Shown here piece after piece: positions 6,855 to 15,363 of a stretch of DNA of 35,473 bases (positions are counted from its first letter, which is position 1; every line of letters begins with the position of its first letter). The notes below the pieces were generated by a model. That model was given only the letters and a program-made list of their open reading frames with translations. It was not told where the DNA came from and did no database searches. Origin of the DNA: Ruminococcus sp. (GTDB taxonomy: Bacteria; Bacillota; Clostridia; Oscillospirales; Ruminococcaceae); assembly GCA_014799785.1 (NCBI GenBank), contig JAAVHI010000093.1, positions 1-35,473 on the forward strand, given 5' to 3'. A program made the translations under genes and the position numbers.

Positions 6855-8921
6855 TCATATAAGACCGCTCAGCTCGTTCACATAGCCGTCCGGTTTAGCA
6901 GCGGTATTCTCAGGCTGCTTCTGTGGGGACTTGGCATAAGCGTATGCGGATTTGCCGTGCTTTTTGATGTTGTACATCGCCTCGTCGGCAGCGGCAATAA
7001 CTTCCTCGGCGTTCTTTCCGCTCTCGCGGAGGAAAGCGATACCAACCGAGCAGTGGACGTTAAGCTTCAGACCCGTAGACTCGGAAATAAAGCCGTTGCC
7101 CAGAATGTCGATTATCTCCTGCGCGATCTTGCCCGAATCGCCGTAGAGGGTGAGATTTGTCAGACATATAACAAATTCGTCGCCGCCGAAGCGTCCCGCG
7201 AAGCCGCGCTCGAAGCTGATCTCCTTAAGGGTATCCGCAACGAATTTAAGAACCTCGTCGCCGCAGGCGTGACCGTATTCGTCGTTAAAGAACTTGAAGT
7301 CGTCAAGGTCAATGAACATCATAGCGTCAAGCGACTTCTTTGCCGCTGACTCCTCGATAGCCACGGTAAGGGACTTGATAAACGCCTCGCGGTTGAAAAG
7401 CTGTGTAAGCGCGTCGTTGCTTGCGCGCTGGATAAGGTGCATCTCGCTCTTCTTTTCCTTGTCGATATCCATGATAACGCCAACGATCTTTGTAGGCACC
7501 TCGTCGCGGTTATAGAACTTTGTAGCCTTTATCATTATCCAGATAAAGTCGCCGTAAATGCTCTTGACGCGGTATTCGCCCTGCATGAAATTTGCGGGGC
7601 CGAGGATACGTTCAAGGTCGTTCATAAAGCGTTCCTTGTCGTCCTTGTGGACGTGTATCTTATAGAAAAAGCTTTCCTTCATGCTGTCGTCCTTGGGGCG
7701 GCAGCTGAATTTTTTATTGAAGTTTTTGGACACAAACACCGTGCCGTTTTTTATGCTGATCTCAAATACGATGTTGTTCGTGATCTCAACGATAGTCTTG
7801 TAGCGCTGTTCGCTCTCGAAAACGTCGTCGAACAGGTTGTTGAATTCGCTTCCTATCTGTCGGAACTCGTCGTTGCTTCTTATATCGAACCGCGCGTACA
7901 TATCGCCTTTTTTCTTTTTCTGAAGTATCCTTATTATCTCGTTTATCGGCTTTGAGAACCAATAAATGAACACAAATGTCAGGACGCATGAAATGATAAT
8001 AGTGATTATGGATACGTTTCGTATGGACTGTCCCGATTTTTCCGCAAGCTTCTTCAGACTGGATTTATCTGAGACAGCTACCATTGTAAAACGGCAGGAC
8101 GGTACAGGTGAAACAAAAAGCGTCCTTAAGCCGCGTCCCGAACCGAAATCCGCTAAAAATTCCGCCGCTTCTCCGTCCGAGGGATTGACAGCCTTTACAA
8201 GATGACTTCCCGCGGCCTTGTAGCTTTCGTTTTCGGTATAGCTTTTCAGCGTTTTGTACGGGTACTCCAAAAGGTTTCCGCTTGAGTCCATAATAGCGGA
8301 GGTGGTGTACTTATCAAGCTTTGTGGAGTTTATCATATCCTGCAAGCGGCTTGTGCTGTAAAGCTGATAAACGATACCCTGACAAACGTTGTCGTAGGAA
8401 AAGATCGACTTTGCCACAATAAATACAGGCACGTCGCTGTCGTCGCCGCTCATAAAGAAAGAGGACACTCCGTTGTTGTTCTGGGCAAGGCTGAACAGAC
8501 CCTTGTAGTTGGACATACGCTTTCCCGTATCGTCCTTGTCGGTAGACGCGATTATCATACCCGAATTATTGATGATCATGATCTTTTGCAGTGCGGGGTC
8601 GTTTACCGACACCGCAGTAAAGCCGACCGTGATCTTCTGGTAATACTCCGATTCCTCGGGGATCTCGAAATCGTCCTCATTGCTTTCCTTGGTATAGTTT
8701 CTCACGCTTTCCGATGAAGCCAGACTTTTTGCCGAAGCGACGATCTCCTCAAAATAAGAATTGACGTTATTTGCCTGATTTGAAATAATGTCGGCAGTCG
8801 ACGATGACATAAGCTCCATCGAGTTTTCGTTCATTCTTGAGGAGGAAACCACATTAACGACAATTATCGGTACTATAGCAAGCAGAAAAATAAATGTAAG
8901 CAGCTTATACTTGACCTTCAC
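6855..8921 (-). CDS. Membrane diguanylate cyclase (Cache-like, HAMP, PAS, GGDEF)
   Basis: A 688-residue sensor that makes cyclic di-GMP from GTP. Order: transmembrane helix (about 5-27), an extracellular Cache-like sensor of about 270 residues, a second transmembrane helix (I-I-T-I-I-I-S-C-V-L-T-F-V-F-I-Y-W-F) with a HAMP-like linker, a PAS domain, then GGDEF. The catalytic motif R-F-G-G-D-E-F is intact (GGDEF 579-583). The usual upstream RxxD inhibitory I-site is not present, so product inhibition is probably weak. I start at GTG 8921, behind a run of six G (complement of 8927-8932); an ATG at 9032 would add 37 unsupported residues. The C-terminal tail after about 665 is low complexity. No c-di-GMP riboswitch is seen here. 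Confidence 0.9.
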   Translation of the reverse strand: MKVKYKLLTFIFLLAIVPIIVVNVVSSSRMNENSMELMSSSTADIISNQANNVNSYFEEIVASAKSLASSESVRNYTKESNEDDFEIPEESEYYQKITVGFTAVSVNDPALQKIMIINNSGMIIASTDKDDTGKRMSNYKGLFSLAQNNNGVSSFFMSGDDSDVPVFIVAKSIFSYDNVCQGIVYQLYSTSRLQDMINSTKLDKYTTSAIMDSSGNLLEYPYKTLKSYTENESYKAAGSHLVKAVNPSDGEAAEFLADFGSGRGLRTLFVSPVPSCRFTMVAVSDKSSLKKLAEKSGQSIRNVSIITIIISCVLTFVFIYWFSKPINEIIRILQKKKKGDMYARFDIRSNDEFRQIGSEFNNLFDDVFESEQRYKTIVEITNNIVFEISIKNGTVFVSKNFNKKFSCRPKDDSMKESFFYKIHVHKDDKERFMNDLERILGPANFMQGEYRVKSIYGDFIWIMIKATKFYNRDEVPTKIVGVIMDIDKEKKSEMHLIQRASNDALTQLFNREAFIKSLTVAIEESAAKKSLDAMMFIDLDDFKFFNDEYGHACGDEVLKFVADTLKEISFERGFAGRFGGDEFVICLTNLTLYGDSGKIAQEIIDILGNGFISESTGLKLNVHCSVGIAFLRESGKNAEEVIAAADEAMYNIKKHGKSAYAYAKSPQKQPENTAAKPDGYVNELSGLI

Positions 8922-9053
8922 GGAATCCCCCCTTTGACGGAAAGCGGAAAAGCTTCCCGAAAATTTAAGATGCCGAACTTCGGCGATTTTTTGTAATTCA
9001 AGCGCAGCTTTAACAAAGCTGTAAAATTGCAAAGCATTTTTGTGATGTTCGGT

Positions 9054-9115
9054 GTGGGATCATATCCCTCACCGAACCGAAAGATGTCACCCGCCGCTTT
9101 GTGGCGTTGGACATC
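9054..9115 (-). promoter_or_regulatory. Two hairpins in the diguanylate cyclase leader
   Basis: Two inverted repeats lie between the promoter and the GTG start: 9054-9080 (TCGGTG and CACCGA outer arms, GGGAT/ATCCC inner arms) and 9083-9115 (GATGTC/GACATC outer arms). They would form adjacent stems in a leader of roughly 200 bases. They do not match the GEMM c-di-GMP riboswitch as I know it (no GCAAAC or CGACGCAAAGC core). The rest of 8922-9218 is AT-rich with no gene. Confidence 0.5.
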
Positions 9116-9163
9116 AGCGGTAGTTATATATATTTTAATATTTTTTCATGTGTTTGTAAACAG

Positions 9164-9193
9164 ATTATACAGATTTTTGTTGATTAAACACAA
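9164..9193 (-). promoter_or_regulatory. Probable promoter of the diguanylate cyclase
   Basis: On the - strand, TTGTGT (complement of 9188-9193), an 18-base spacer and TATAAT (complement of 9164-9169). The -35 is weak but the -10 is consensus. Confidence 0.5.
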
Positions 9194-9218
9194 TATTTTT
9201 TTATTATTTTATGCACAT

Positions 9219-11333
9219 TTACTTTCCGGATTTTCTTGAAAGAACCCTGTCCTGAACAATAATGTAGATCATTGTCAGTACGACCGCCGCCGTAAGGATA
9301 ATGACCGCAGCTTTAACCGCTTTCGGCACGCTTTTTTCCTCGTCGTCGGAGGGCTCGCTTTCGTCTGGCAGAGTTTCGTCCGAGCTGACGGTTTCGCCGT
9401 CAGCTGTTTCTGCGGGCACAGCAGTGGAGCTTTCCGCTGTTTCCGACTCGGGCGGCCTTTCGGTCTCCGTAGCAGTGGTTCCCGCCGTTGAATAGGTTTC
9501 GGCGTCTACGTGCTCAGGTGTGAAAACGGAGCTTACAGTAACGCTTTCCGACACCGTGGTTTCCGACGGGATATCGGTATCCGTATGCGTGTCGCTTTCC
9601 GTTGCCTGCGTGGTCTCTTCGGGAACATATTCGGAAATTATTTCCGCCGTACCGCTGAAAACGAGCATATAGACCGTCAGCGGCTCCATATCGAAGCTGA
9701 ACCGGTTATCCTCTATCTCAATTTCTTCGTCGGAAAGAACTATCTTTGCGCTGTCCTCATTAAAGCTGTACACTTCCGCGCTTTCAAACTCCGCGTCGGA
9801 GCTTATCATTATGTCCGCGCTCTTGACCGTGTTCTGGTTCTTGTTTATAAGAAGCACCTTCAGCGAGGTCTCGTCGCCGCCGTTTATAGAGGCGTAAACC
9901 GAGCTCATGATATCCCCGCCGTTGTCGGATCTTACCGACGTGTTTCCGAAGCTTCCGCCGTTTCCGTCGTAGTTGGTGTAGATGTTAATTCCCGACTTCT
10001 GGTAGGAGGTATCCTCCGAATTGGGTTTAAGACAAGCCATATGCACGCCGTATTCGCCGAAGATACCCAAAGTGTCCGCAACGGCAATGCCGCCGCTGAT
10101 ATGACCGCCGCCGCCGAAGTTGTACTCCGAAAAGGAAAGCTTCGTTCCGGGGTAGTACATATTTATTGAAGCCTCAAGGGTAGGTATGAGAGGTATGTGC
10201 TGATTGTGCATGATCGCTATGGTGCTGTTTTCGGTATAAGTGCTGTCCCAGAGGATACGGGGAGCCTGAAGTCTGGTGTTGTTGGAAAAATTGTCCGTAC
10301 CGTTTATAACAGGCTCAAGCAGACCGTTTGTGGCTTCGGTGTGATAGTGAATGTCCAGAACGTCCAGAAGCCTTGTTCCCGCCGCTTCGGAAGCTCTTTT
10401 CATTCCCATAAGGTAGTAGTCTATGAACCAGCTGTATTCCTGTGCGTGCTTGTCCCAGTCGTCGGGATTTTTCAGATTGATGAAAGCTTCGATGCCGCTT
10501 ATGGACGGGCCGTACACCAGCGCGGTGGGGTCTATGAGCTTGACCGCCTCCGCAAGCTCCGCGGAGCGTTCAATAAGCTCATCGGAGGTTATTTTCCGCG
10601 TAGCCGCCGCAGGATAAAGCTCCGACCAGTTTTCGGGCTCGTTGTCGAGGAAGTAGCCGTTTATGCCGCCGTCCACCGCGTAGCCGTATTTGTTGGCAAG
10701 AAAGCTGACGTATTCGTCCATATAGACCGCGCCGTCGGCAATGTCAGGCTCGGAGGAAAAGCTGTCGTGCTTTCTGAAAAAGACCTGATCCCATCGCTCC
10801 GCGCCGTCGGATGGGTATATCGTACCCGCGGAATCTGCAGCCGTCATTCCCATCATCTGGAGCGTAACGTACCTTGACGGGATACCGTACCGCTTCGCCT
10901 TTGAGACAAGGTTGTCCGTATAGAGGGCGGGCTCGAGCTGTCTGTCGGCGGGGTAGGATTTTACAAGAGCGTTGTCGTTGCTGCTGTTTTCGCCCTCCGC
11001 GCTGTTGGAAAAATTCGTCTCCCAGTTATAGGAGGACAGCCTCGGGTCGGACTGCTTTATGGCGTTCACCGTAAGCCCCGAAAAGCTTGTCTCGGAGTTT
11101 ATTCCGTATATGTAGGGACTTATCGGCTTGTGTCCCGCCGAAACGTCGATCTTTACGGAAATGCTGTCCGTGTCCATGTAGCTTGAACCGAACACAGCCG
11201 AGACGCTTCCCTCGCCGGGGAACGGCAGACCGGCAGCTGTAAATATGCAGCACGCGCATAAAAACGCCGCCGATTTTTTCAGTAACCGTTTATTTACAAC
11301 CATATCGGGATTTTTTAAGAACCTCCGTATCAT
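9219..11333 (-). CDS. Cell-anchored GH44 endoglucanase/xyloglucanase
   Basis: A 704-residue secreted glycoside hydrolase of family 44, which cleaves internal beta-1,4 bonds in cellulose, xyloglucan and related glucans. A signal peptide is seen at about 11-47. The substrate-side Y-N-W-E-T-N-F-S-N is at 102-110, the acid/base is Glu232 in L-D-N-E-P-E-N, and the nucleophile is Glu403 in F-S-E-Y-N-F-G, followed by I-S-G-G-I-A-V-A-D. After about 560 comes a Thr/Glu/Ser-rich stalk, then a C-terminal transmembrane helix (about 671-695) and a basic tail, so it is tethered to the membrane instead of carrying a dockerin or sortase motif. Start uncertain: ATG 11333 lies only about 8 bases after the predicted transcript start, while ATG 11303 (Met11, a better signal-peptide start) has GGAGG 18 bases upstream. 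Confidence 0.88.
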   Translation of the reverse strand: MIRRFLKNPDMVVNKRLLKKSAAFLCACCIFTAAGLPFPGEGSVSAVFGSSYMDTDSISVKIDVSAGHKPISPYIYGINSETSFSGLTVNAIKQSDPRLSSYNWETNFSNSAEGENSSNDNALVKSYPADRQLEPALYTDNLVSKAKRYGIPSRYVTLQMMGMTAADSAGTIYPSDGAERWDQVFFRKHDSFSSEPDIADGAVYMDEYVSFLANKYGYAVDGGINGYFLDNEPENWSELYPAAATRKITSDELIERSAELAEAVKLIDPTALVYGPSISGIEAFINLKNPDDWDKHAQEYSWFIDYYLMGMKRASEAAGTRLLDVLDIHYHTEATNGLLEPVINGTDNFSNNTRLQAPRILWDSTYTENSTIAIMHNQHIPLIPTLEASINMYYPGTKLSFSEYNFGGGGHISGGIAVADTLGIFGEYGVHMACLKPNSEDTSYQKSGINIYTNYDGNGGSFGNTSVRSDNGGDIMSSVYASINGGDETSLKVLLINKNQNTVKSADIMISSDAEFESAEVYSFNEDSAKIVLSDEEIEIEDNRFSFDMEPLTVYMLVFSGTAEIISEYVPEETTQATESDTHTDTDIPSETTVSESVTVSSVFTPEHVDAETYSTAGTTATETERPPESETAESSTAVPAETADGETVSSDETLPDESEPSDDEEKSVPKAVKAAVIILTAAVVLTMIYIIVQDRVLSRKSGK

Positions 11334-11350
11334 ACAATATCGTACCTTCT

Positions 11351-11379
11351 ATTATACAGCAGACCCATGTCAAAAGCAA
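11351..11379 (-). promoter_or_regulatory. Promoter of the GH44 gene
   Basis: On the - strand TTGCTT (complement of 11374-11379), a 17-base spacer and TATAAT (complement of 11351-11356), in the 66-base gap after the GH3 gene. Confidence 0.6.
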
Positions 11380-11399
11380 GAGAAAAAGCGATTTTCATT

Positions 11400-14177
11400 T
11401 TATTGCATAAATTTCATACTGTAAACTCCAAGCTGTCCGTTGAGAGCTATTCTCAGGTTCATCACGCCGCTGACGGGTTCCAGGGGTATCCTATAGACCG
11501 CGAAGCCGTCGGGACAGGGCGAGGGTTTAACGTCGGTCTTGCCGATAAGCTTTTCGTCCGCGTTTATTTCCAGATTTCCGCCGCTGCATACCGCAGAGCA
11601 AAGAACTTCCGCCATTGTATAGTTTTTCATATCCGCGCCGTTGAAGATAAGTCCGCCGCCCCAGTCGCCCGCCAGAACGAAATGGTCGTTTTCGCCGTAG
11701 CTGAAGCCGAGGAAAACGTTATAGCAGCCGTCATAATTCTTAGCCTTGACAAAGGTCATGTCACGGGGCGGGATAGTCTCCGCAGAAACGTCAAGCTCCG
11801 CAGAGCAGCGGATATCCTCCGAGGACGCGCCCGCCGAAAATGTGTAGAGACCGCTTTCAACGCAGAGCTTTTCACGTGTAACGTCATAAAATTCCAGCGC
11901 TGAGAAAGGAACTTCTATCTCAACGGGAAGCGTTTCTCCCGCTTTAATATGTACACGCTTAAAGCCGCAGAGCTGTTTCCGCGGACGCTTTACACGGGGC
12001 TTGCTTAGCTTGAAATATATCTGCACCACCTCGTCGCCGTTACGCTCCGAGATGTTTTTCACCGTCAGCGACACCTTGACCGTCTCACCCTGCTGAACGG
12101 CATTGAAGTTCCCGTACTCAAACTCCGAGTAGGAAAGTCCGTGTCCGAACGGGAACAGCGGCTTTCCCTTGTAGTACATATAGGTCATGTTGTTGCCGAT
12201 AATGTCGTAATCCTTTATGTCGGGCAGCTCGTGGACGGACTCGTACCATGTCAGCGGACACCGTGCCGCAGGATTAAAGCCTCCGCTTACTACTGCCGAT
12301 ACGGCAGTACCCAGCTCGGGACCCGCGTGAGAGGTGTACACTATGGCGGGAAGATTTTCCTTTTCCCACTTGACCGCATAGGGGTATCCCGCGGTTATCA
12401 TAAGTATGGTTTTGGGATTGGCTTCAAACGCCGCTCTGACCAGTCCGCTCTGGTGCTTGGGCAGAACAATGTCGGGTCTGTCGTAGCATTCACGCGCAAC
12501 CTGCATGGGGTGATTTCCCGCGCAGACTATGGCAATGTCAGCTTTTGAAGCAAGCTCCGCCGCCCGCTTTGCACCGTCCGAAACGACTACTATCTCGAAC
12601 TGCTTGTCGGGAGTTATGCCCGAAGCGGTTCGCATGGCAAGCTCTCCCTTGTCGTTTACAAAGATATCCTGAGCCTTGTCATGCCAGCTCTTGAAGCAGT
12701 ACTTGCCGTCGTAAAGCGTGGGCTTGAACCACTCGCGGATAAACCATTCGTAGGGCGTATTGCTTACCGCCTTGTAGACCCCGCCGCTCTCGGTCAGGTA
12801 TTTTCCGTTGTACTTCGATTTAAAATTCATCGACCCGAAATCCCAGTCGTGAAGCTCGAAAAGACAGCTGTCGGAAATTTCCTCCGCGGCGGCTTTAACA
12901 GAGCCGTCCTCACCCACGGTAAGGTACTTGCCGTTTCCGCAGGACTTTATCGCCACGATATCGTAACCGTTGTCGAACAGCACGTTTTCCGCGCCGAATT
13001 CCTTTTCCAGACCCTGCCTGATACTTACCGCATAGCTTGATCTTCCGGTGTACCAGTCGGCGTAATTCTTGTCCGCGATCGGACCTGTAAGTGCAATTTT
13101 AGTTCCATTTTCAAGTGGAAGTATGCCGTCATTTTTCAGCAGACACACTTGCTCCATGGCGGCGCGTCGGTTTACAGCGCGGCTTTCCTCGCTTTCGGGG
13201 GTAACAGTCATATTCTTGTAAGGGTGGTTTTCGTCAAACTCACCGAGAAGAAATCTGCCGTACAGAACATTTCCCACCGCTCTGTCGATATCCTCCATGG
13301 TTATAAGGCCCTTTTCAAGAGCGTCCGCGGCGGCTGCTGTGATCATATCGGCAGGGTCGTTCATGCTGTCCGAACCGTTTTTCAGGCACAGCGCAAGAGC
13401 CTCCGCGTGTGTCTTTACGCATTTGTGCGCAAGCACGTTCTGGGAGAAATCCCCGCCGTCGGTAACAACAAAATCAAGTCCCCACTTGTCCTTGAGAAGC
13501 TTTTGCAGGTCGGGATTCATCACTGCGGGAACTCCCGAAAGCTCGTTATAGGCAGCCATTACGGAACGCGCTCCGCCCTCGGTTATCGCCGCCTTGAACG
13601 CGCGGTAGTAGTATTCGTGAAGCGTTCTCATATCCACGTTTGCTGAGCAGCTTGCCCTGTCCGCCTCGTTGTTGTTCGCGCAGAAATGCTTCAGCGTGGG
13701 GACGGTTTTCAGGTAGACGGGATCGTCCCCCGCCATGCCCTTTGTGTACGCCTTTGACATCTCTCCCGTCAGGAACGGATCTTCGCCGTAGGCCTCCTCC
13801 GTCCTGCCCCAGCGGGGATCCCGCTCCATGTCCACCGTGGGACCCCACAGCATAAGCTTTCCGTTGGGTTCGTTTTGGTAGTGGCAGCGAGCTTCGTTTC
13901 CCGCGATCACGCCAAGCTCATACATCAGGTCGGGATCAAACATTGAAGCCATTCCGATAGGCTGGGGGAAAACCGTGGATATCTCGCCCGTATCCCTGCC
14001 AACATAGCCGCGGGCGACCTCCGTTCCCACATACCATTCGCCGATACCGAGACGGGGCACGGCGGGCATATGGCAGGAAAGCATACTCATTTTTTCTTCG
14101 GGGGTAAGCTTGCTGAGCAGGTCGGAGACCCGCTCTTTCATCGGGAGAGAGCTGTCGCGGAAAGAACGATCGGACAT
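11400..14177 (-). CDS. GH3 beta-glycosidase with fascin-like insert and CBM6-like C-terminus
   Basis: A 925-residue family 3 glycosidase (beta-glucosidase or beta-xylosidase). The (beta/alpha)8 domain covers about 1-350, with K-H-F (163-165) and the nucleophile Asp240 in V-V-T-D-G-G-D. The beta-sandwich domain carries R-E-C-Y-D-R-P-D (Glu563 region). Inserted at about 405-532 is a block that reads as a fascin-like beta-trefoil (two N-G-K-Y-L-T repeats near 415 and 457, K-Y-C-F-K-S-W-H). A fibronectin III-like domain and a CBM6-like domain (about 810-925, ending V-Y-S-M-K-F-M-Q) follow. There is no signal peptide, so it is probably cytoplasmic and processes imported oligosaccharides. AAGGAG precedes the ATG. 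It lies upstream of the GH44 gene in the same direction, suggesting joint use on beta-glucans. Confidence 0.9.
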   Translation of the reverse strand: MSDRSFRDSSLPMKERVSDLLSKLTPEEKMSMLSCHMPAVPRLGIGEWYVGTEVARGYVGRDTGEISTVFPQPIGMASMFDPDLMYELGVIAGNEARCHYQNEPNGKLMLWGPTVDMERDPRWGRTEEAYGEDPFLTGEMSKAYTKGMAGDDPVYLKTVPTLKHFCANNNEADRASCSANVDMRTLHEYYYRAFKAAITEGGARSVMAAYNELSGVPAVMNPDLQKLLKDKWGLDFVVTDGGDFSQNVLAHKCVKTHAEALALCLKNGSDSMNDPADMITAAAADALEKGLITMEDIDRAVGNVLYGRFLLGEFDENHPYKNMTVTPESEESRAVNRRAAMEQVCLLKNDGILPLENGTKIALTGPIADKNYADWYTGRSSYAVSIRQGLEKEFGAENVLFDNGYDIVAIKSCGNGKYLTVGEDGSVKAAAEEISDSCLFELHDWDFGSMNFKSKYNGKYLTESGGVYKAVSNTPYEWFIREWFKPTLYDGKYCFKSWHDKAQDIFVNDKGELAMRTASGITPDKQFEIVVVSDGAKRAAELASKADIAIVCAGNHPMQVARECYDRPDIVLPKHQSGLVRAAFEANPKTILMITAGYPYAVKWEKENLPAIVYTSHAGPELGTAVSAVVSGGFNPAARCPLTWYESVHELPDIKDYDIIGNNMTYMYYKGKPLFPFGHGLSYSEFEYGNFNAVQQGETVKVSLTVKNISERNGDEVVQIYFKLSKPRVKRPRKQLCGFKRVHIKAGETLPVEIEVPFSALEFYDVTREKLCVESGLYTFSAGASSEDIRCSAELDVSAETIPPRDMTFVKAKNYDGCYNVFLGFSYGENDHFVLAGDWGGGLIFNGADMKNYTMAEVLCSAVCSGGNLEINADEKLIGKTDVKPSPCPDGFAVYRIPLEPVSGVMNLRIALNGQLGVYSMKFMQ

Positions 14178-14240
14178 AGTAACACTCCTTAATGTATATT
14201 ATTTGTATAAATATACTTTATATATATAAAATGTGCCGTC

Positions 14241-15347
14241 CTACAGCACGAAAAAGTACGCGAACGGAATATTTACCGCCAGCAGCAGAATGTTTACCAG
14301 CGTAAATACAGCCAGATAGCGAACGGGCTTAGCTTCGTCAGTTTCAAGATAAATGCGGAACGAGATAAGGCTCGCAAGACTTGCCACCACTGTGCCAAGA
14401 CCGCCGAGGTTTGTTCCCAGAACAAGGGCGCGGGCATTCTCGGTAAAGCCCGAAAGCATCATCGCCGCGGGGACGTTGCTTATGACCTGGCTTACCGCCG
14501 CGGAAGCAATCATCTCCCTGCCGTCCATAAGCTTTGTTATGAAATCGCTTACCGCGCCGATATTGCGGATATTTCCCACAAAAATGAAAAAGAAAGCAAA
14601 CGTTGCCAGCAGACCGTAGTCCACCGCCGCGAAAATACGCATATCAATTATAGCGGCGACAACGCACACCGAGGCAAACGTGGTTATTACTCCGATCTTT
14701 CCGAAAACCGCCAGCAGGCAGAGCAGGAACAGCGCCGCGTAAAGAGCCAGAAACCGTTTGTTGCGTATTACCGCACCTCTGCGGCTGTGAGTATTAAGCG
14801 GCTCGTTTTTTATGAACAAACACAGTATCAGAATAAGCACCGCGCTCAGTGCCGCAACGGGGAGCGTTACCGCAAAAAAATCTCCCGCGTTCATATCGTA
14901 CCTGTCGTAAAGGTACAGGTTGTGGGGATTGCCGAAGGGCGTTAGCATACTTCCCAAATTTGCCGCCGCGGTCTGCACCGCTATTACGTATATCATGGTT
15001 TTGGGACGGTTCTCAAACAGCGCGGCTGTAAGGGGTACGAACGCGATAAGAGCCACGTCGTTGGTAAAAAGCATTGAGGAGAAAAAGGTGATAAACACCA
15101 GCAGCGTACCCGTCCTGCGGGACTTGGGGTTATCTCCGCCCAGAAGCTTTCCCGACATAAAGGTCAGCAGACCGCAGTCCCGAAAGCCCGCAACCGCTAT
15201 CATCAGACAAAAAAGCAGACCGATAGTGTCAGTGTCGATATAGTCCACATAGTTTGTAACGGGTACAAACAGGCAGGATATCAGGGCCGCAAGAAAAGAG
15301 ATGACCACAGAAAACTCCCTTTTGCAGAAGCCGATAAAATCTTTCAC
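14241..15347 (-). CDS. ArsB/NhaD-superfamily (SLC13-like) permease
   Basis: A 368-residue integral membrane protein with roughly ten hydrophobic helices. It carries ion-transporter-superfamily marks such as F-T-N-D-V-A-L-I-A-F-V-P in the first half and V-I-S-N-V-P-A-A-M-M-L-S with G-T-N-L-G-G-L-G in the second, the usual paired hairpin motifs of ArsB/CitM transporters. The substrate (arsenite, citrate, sodium or another ion) cannot be read from the sequence. The gene follows the ArsP_2-like permease by 16 bases and shares its promoter, which makes a metalloid or metal export role plausible but not shown. Confidence 0.85.
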   Translation of the reverse strand: MKDFIGFCKREFSVVISFLAALISCLFVPVTNYVDYIDTDTIGLLFCLMIAVAGFRDCGLLTFMSGKLLGGDNPKSRRTGTLLVFITFFSSMLFTNDVALIAFVPLTAALFENRPKTMIYVIAVQTAAANLGSMLTPFGNPHNLYLYDRYDMNAGDFFAVTLPVAALSAVLILILCLFIKNEPLNTHSRRGAVIRNKRFLALYAALFLLCLLAVFGKIGVITTFASVCVVAAIIDMRIFAAVDYGLLATFAFFFIFVGNIRNIGAVSDFITKLMDGREMIASAAVSQVISNVPAAMMLSGFTENARALVLGTNLGGLGTVVASLASLISFRIYLETDEAKPVRYLAVFTLVNILLLAVNIPFAYFFVL

Positions 15348-15363
15348 CTCAACACCCCCTCGG

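Noticed and set aside
8922..9032. 37-residue extension of the diguanylate cyclase
   Set aside because: The run of six G before GTG 8921 and the N-terminal membrane helix support the shorter form.
8922..9120. c-di-GMP riboswitch (GEMM)
   Set aside because: Core conserved bases are missing; only two unrelated stems are seen.
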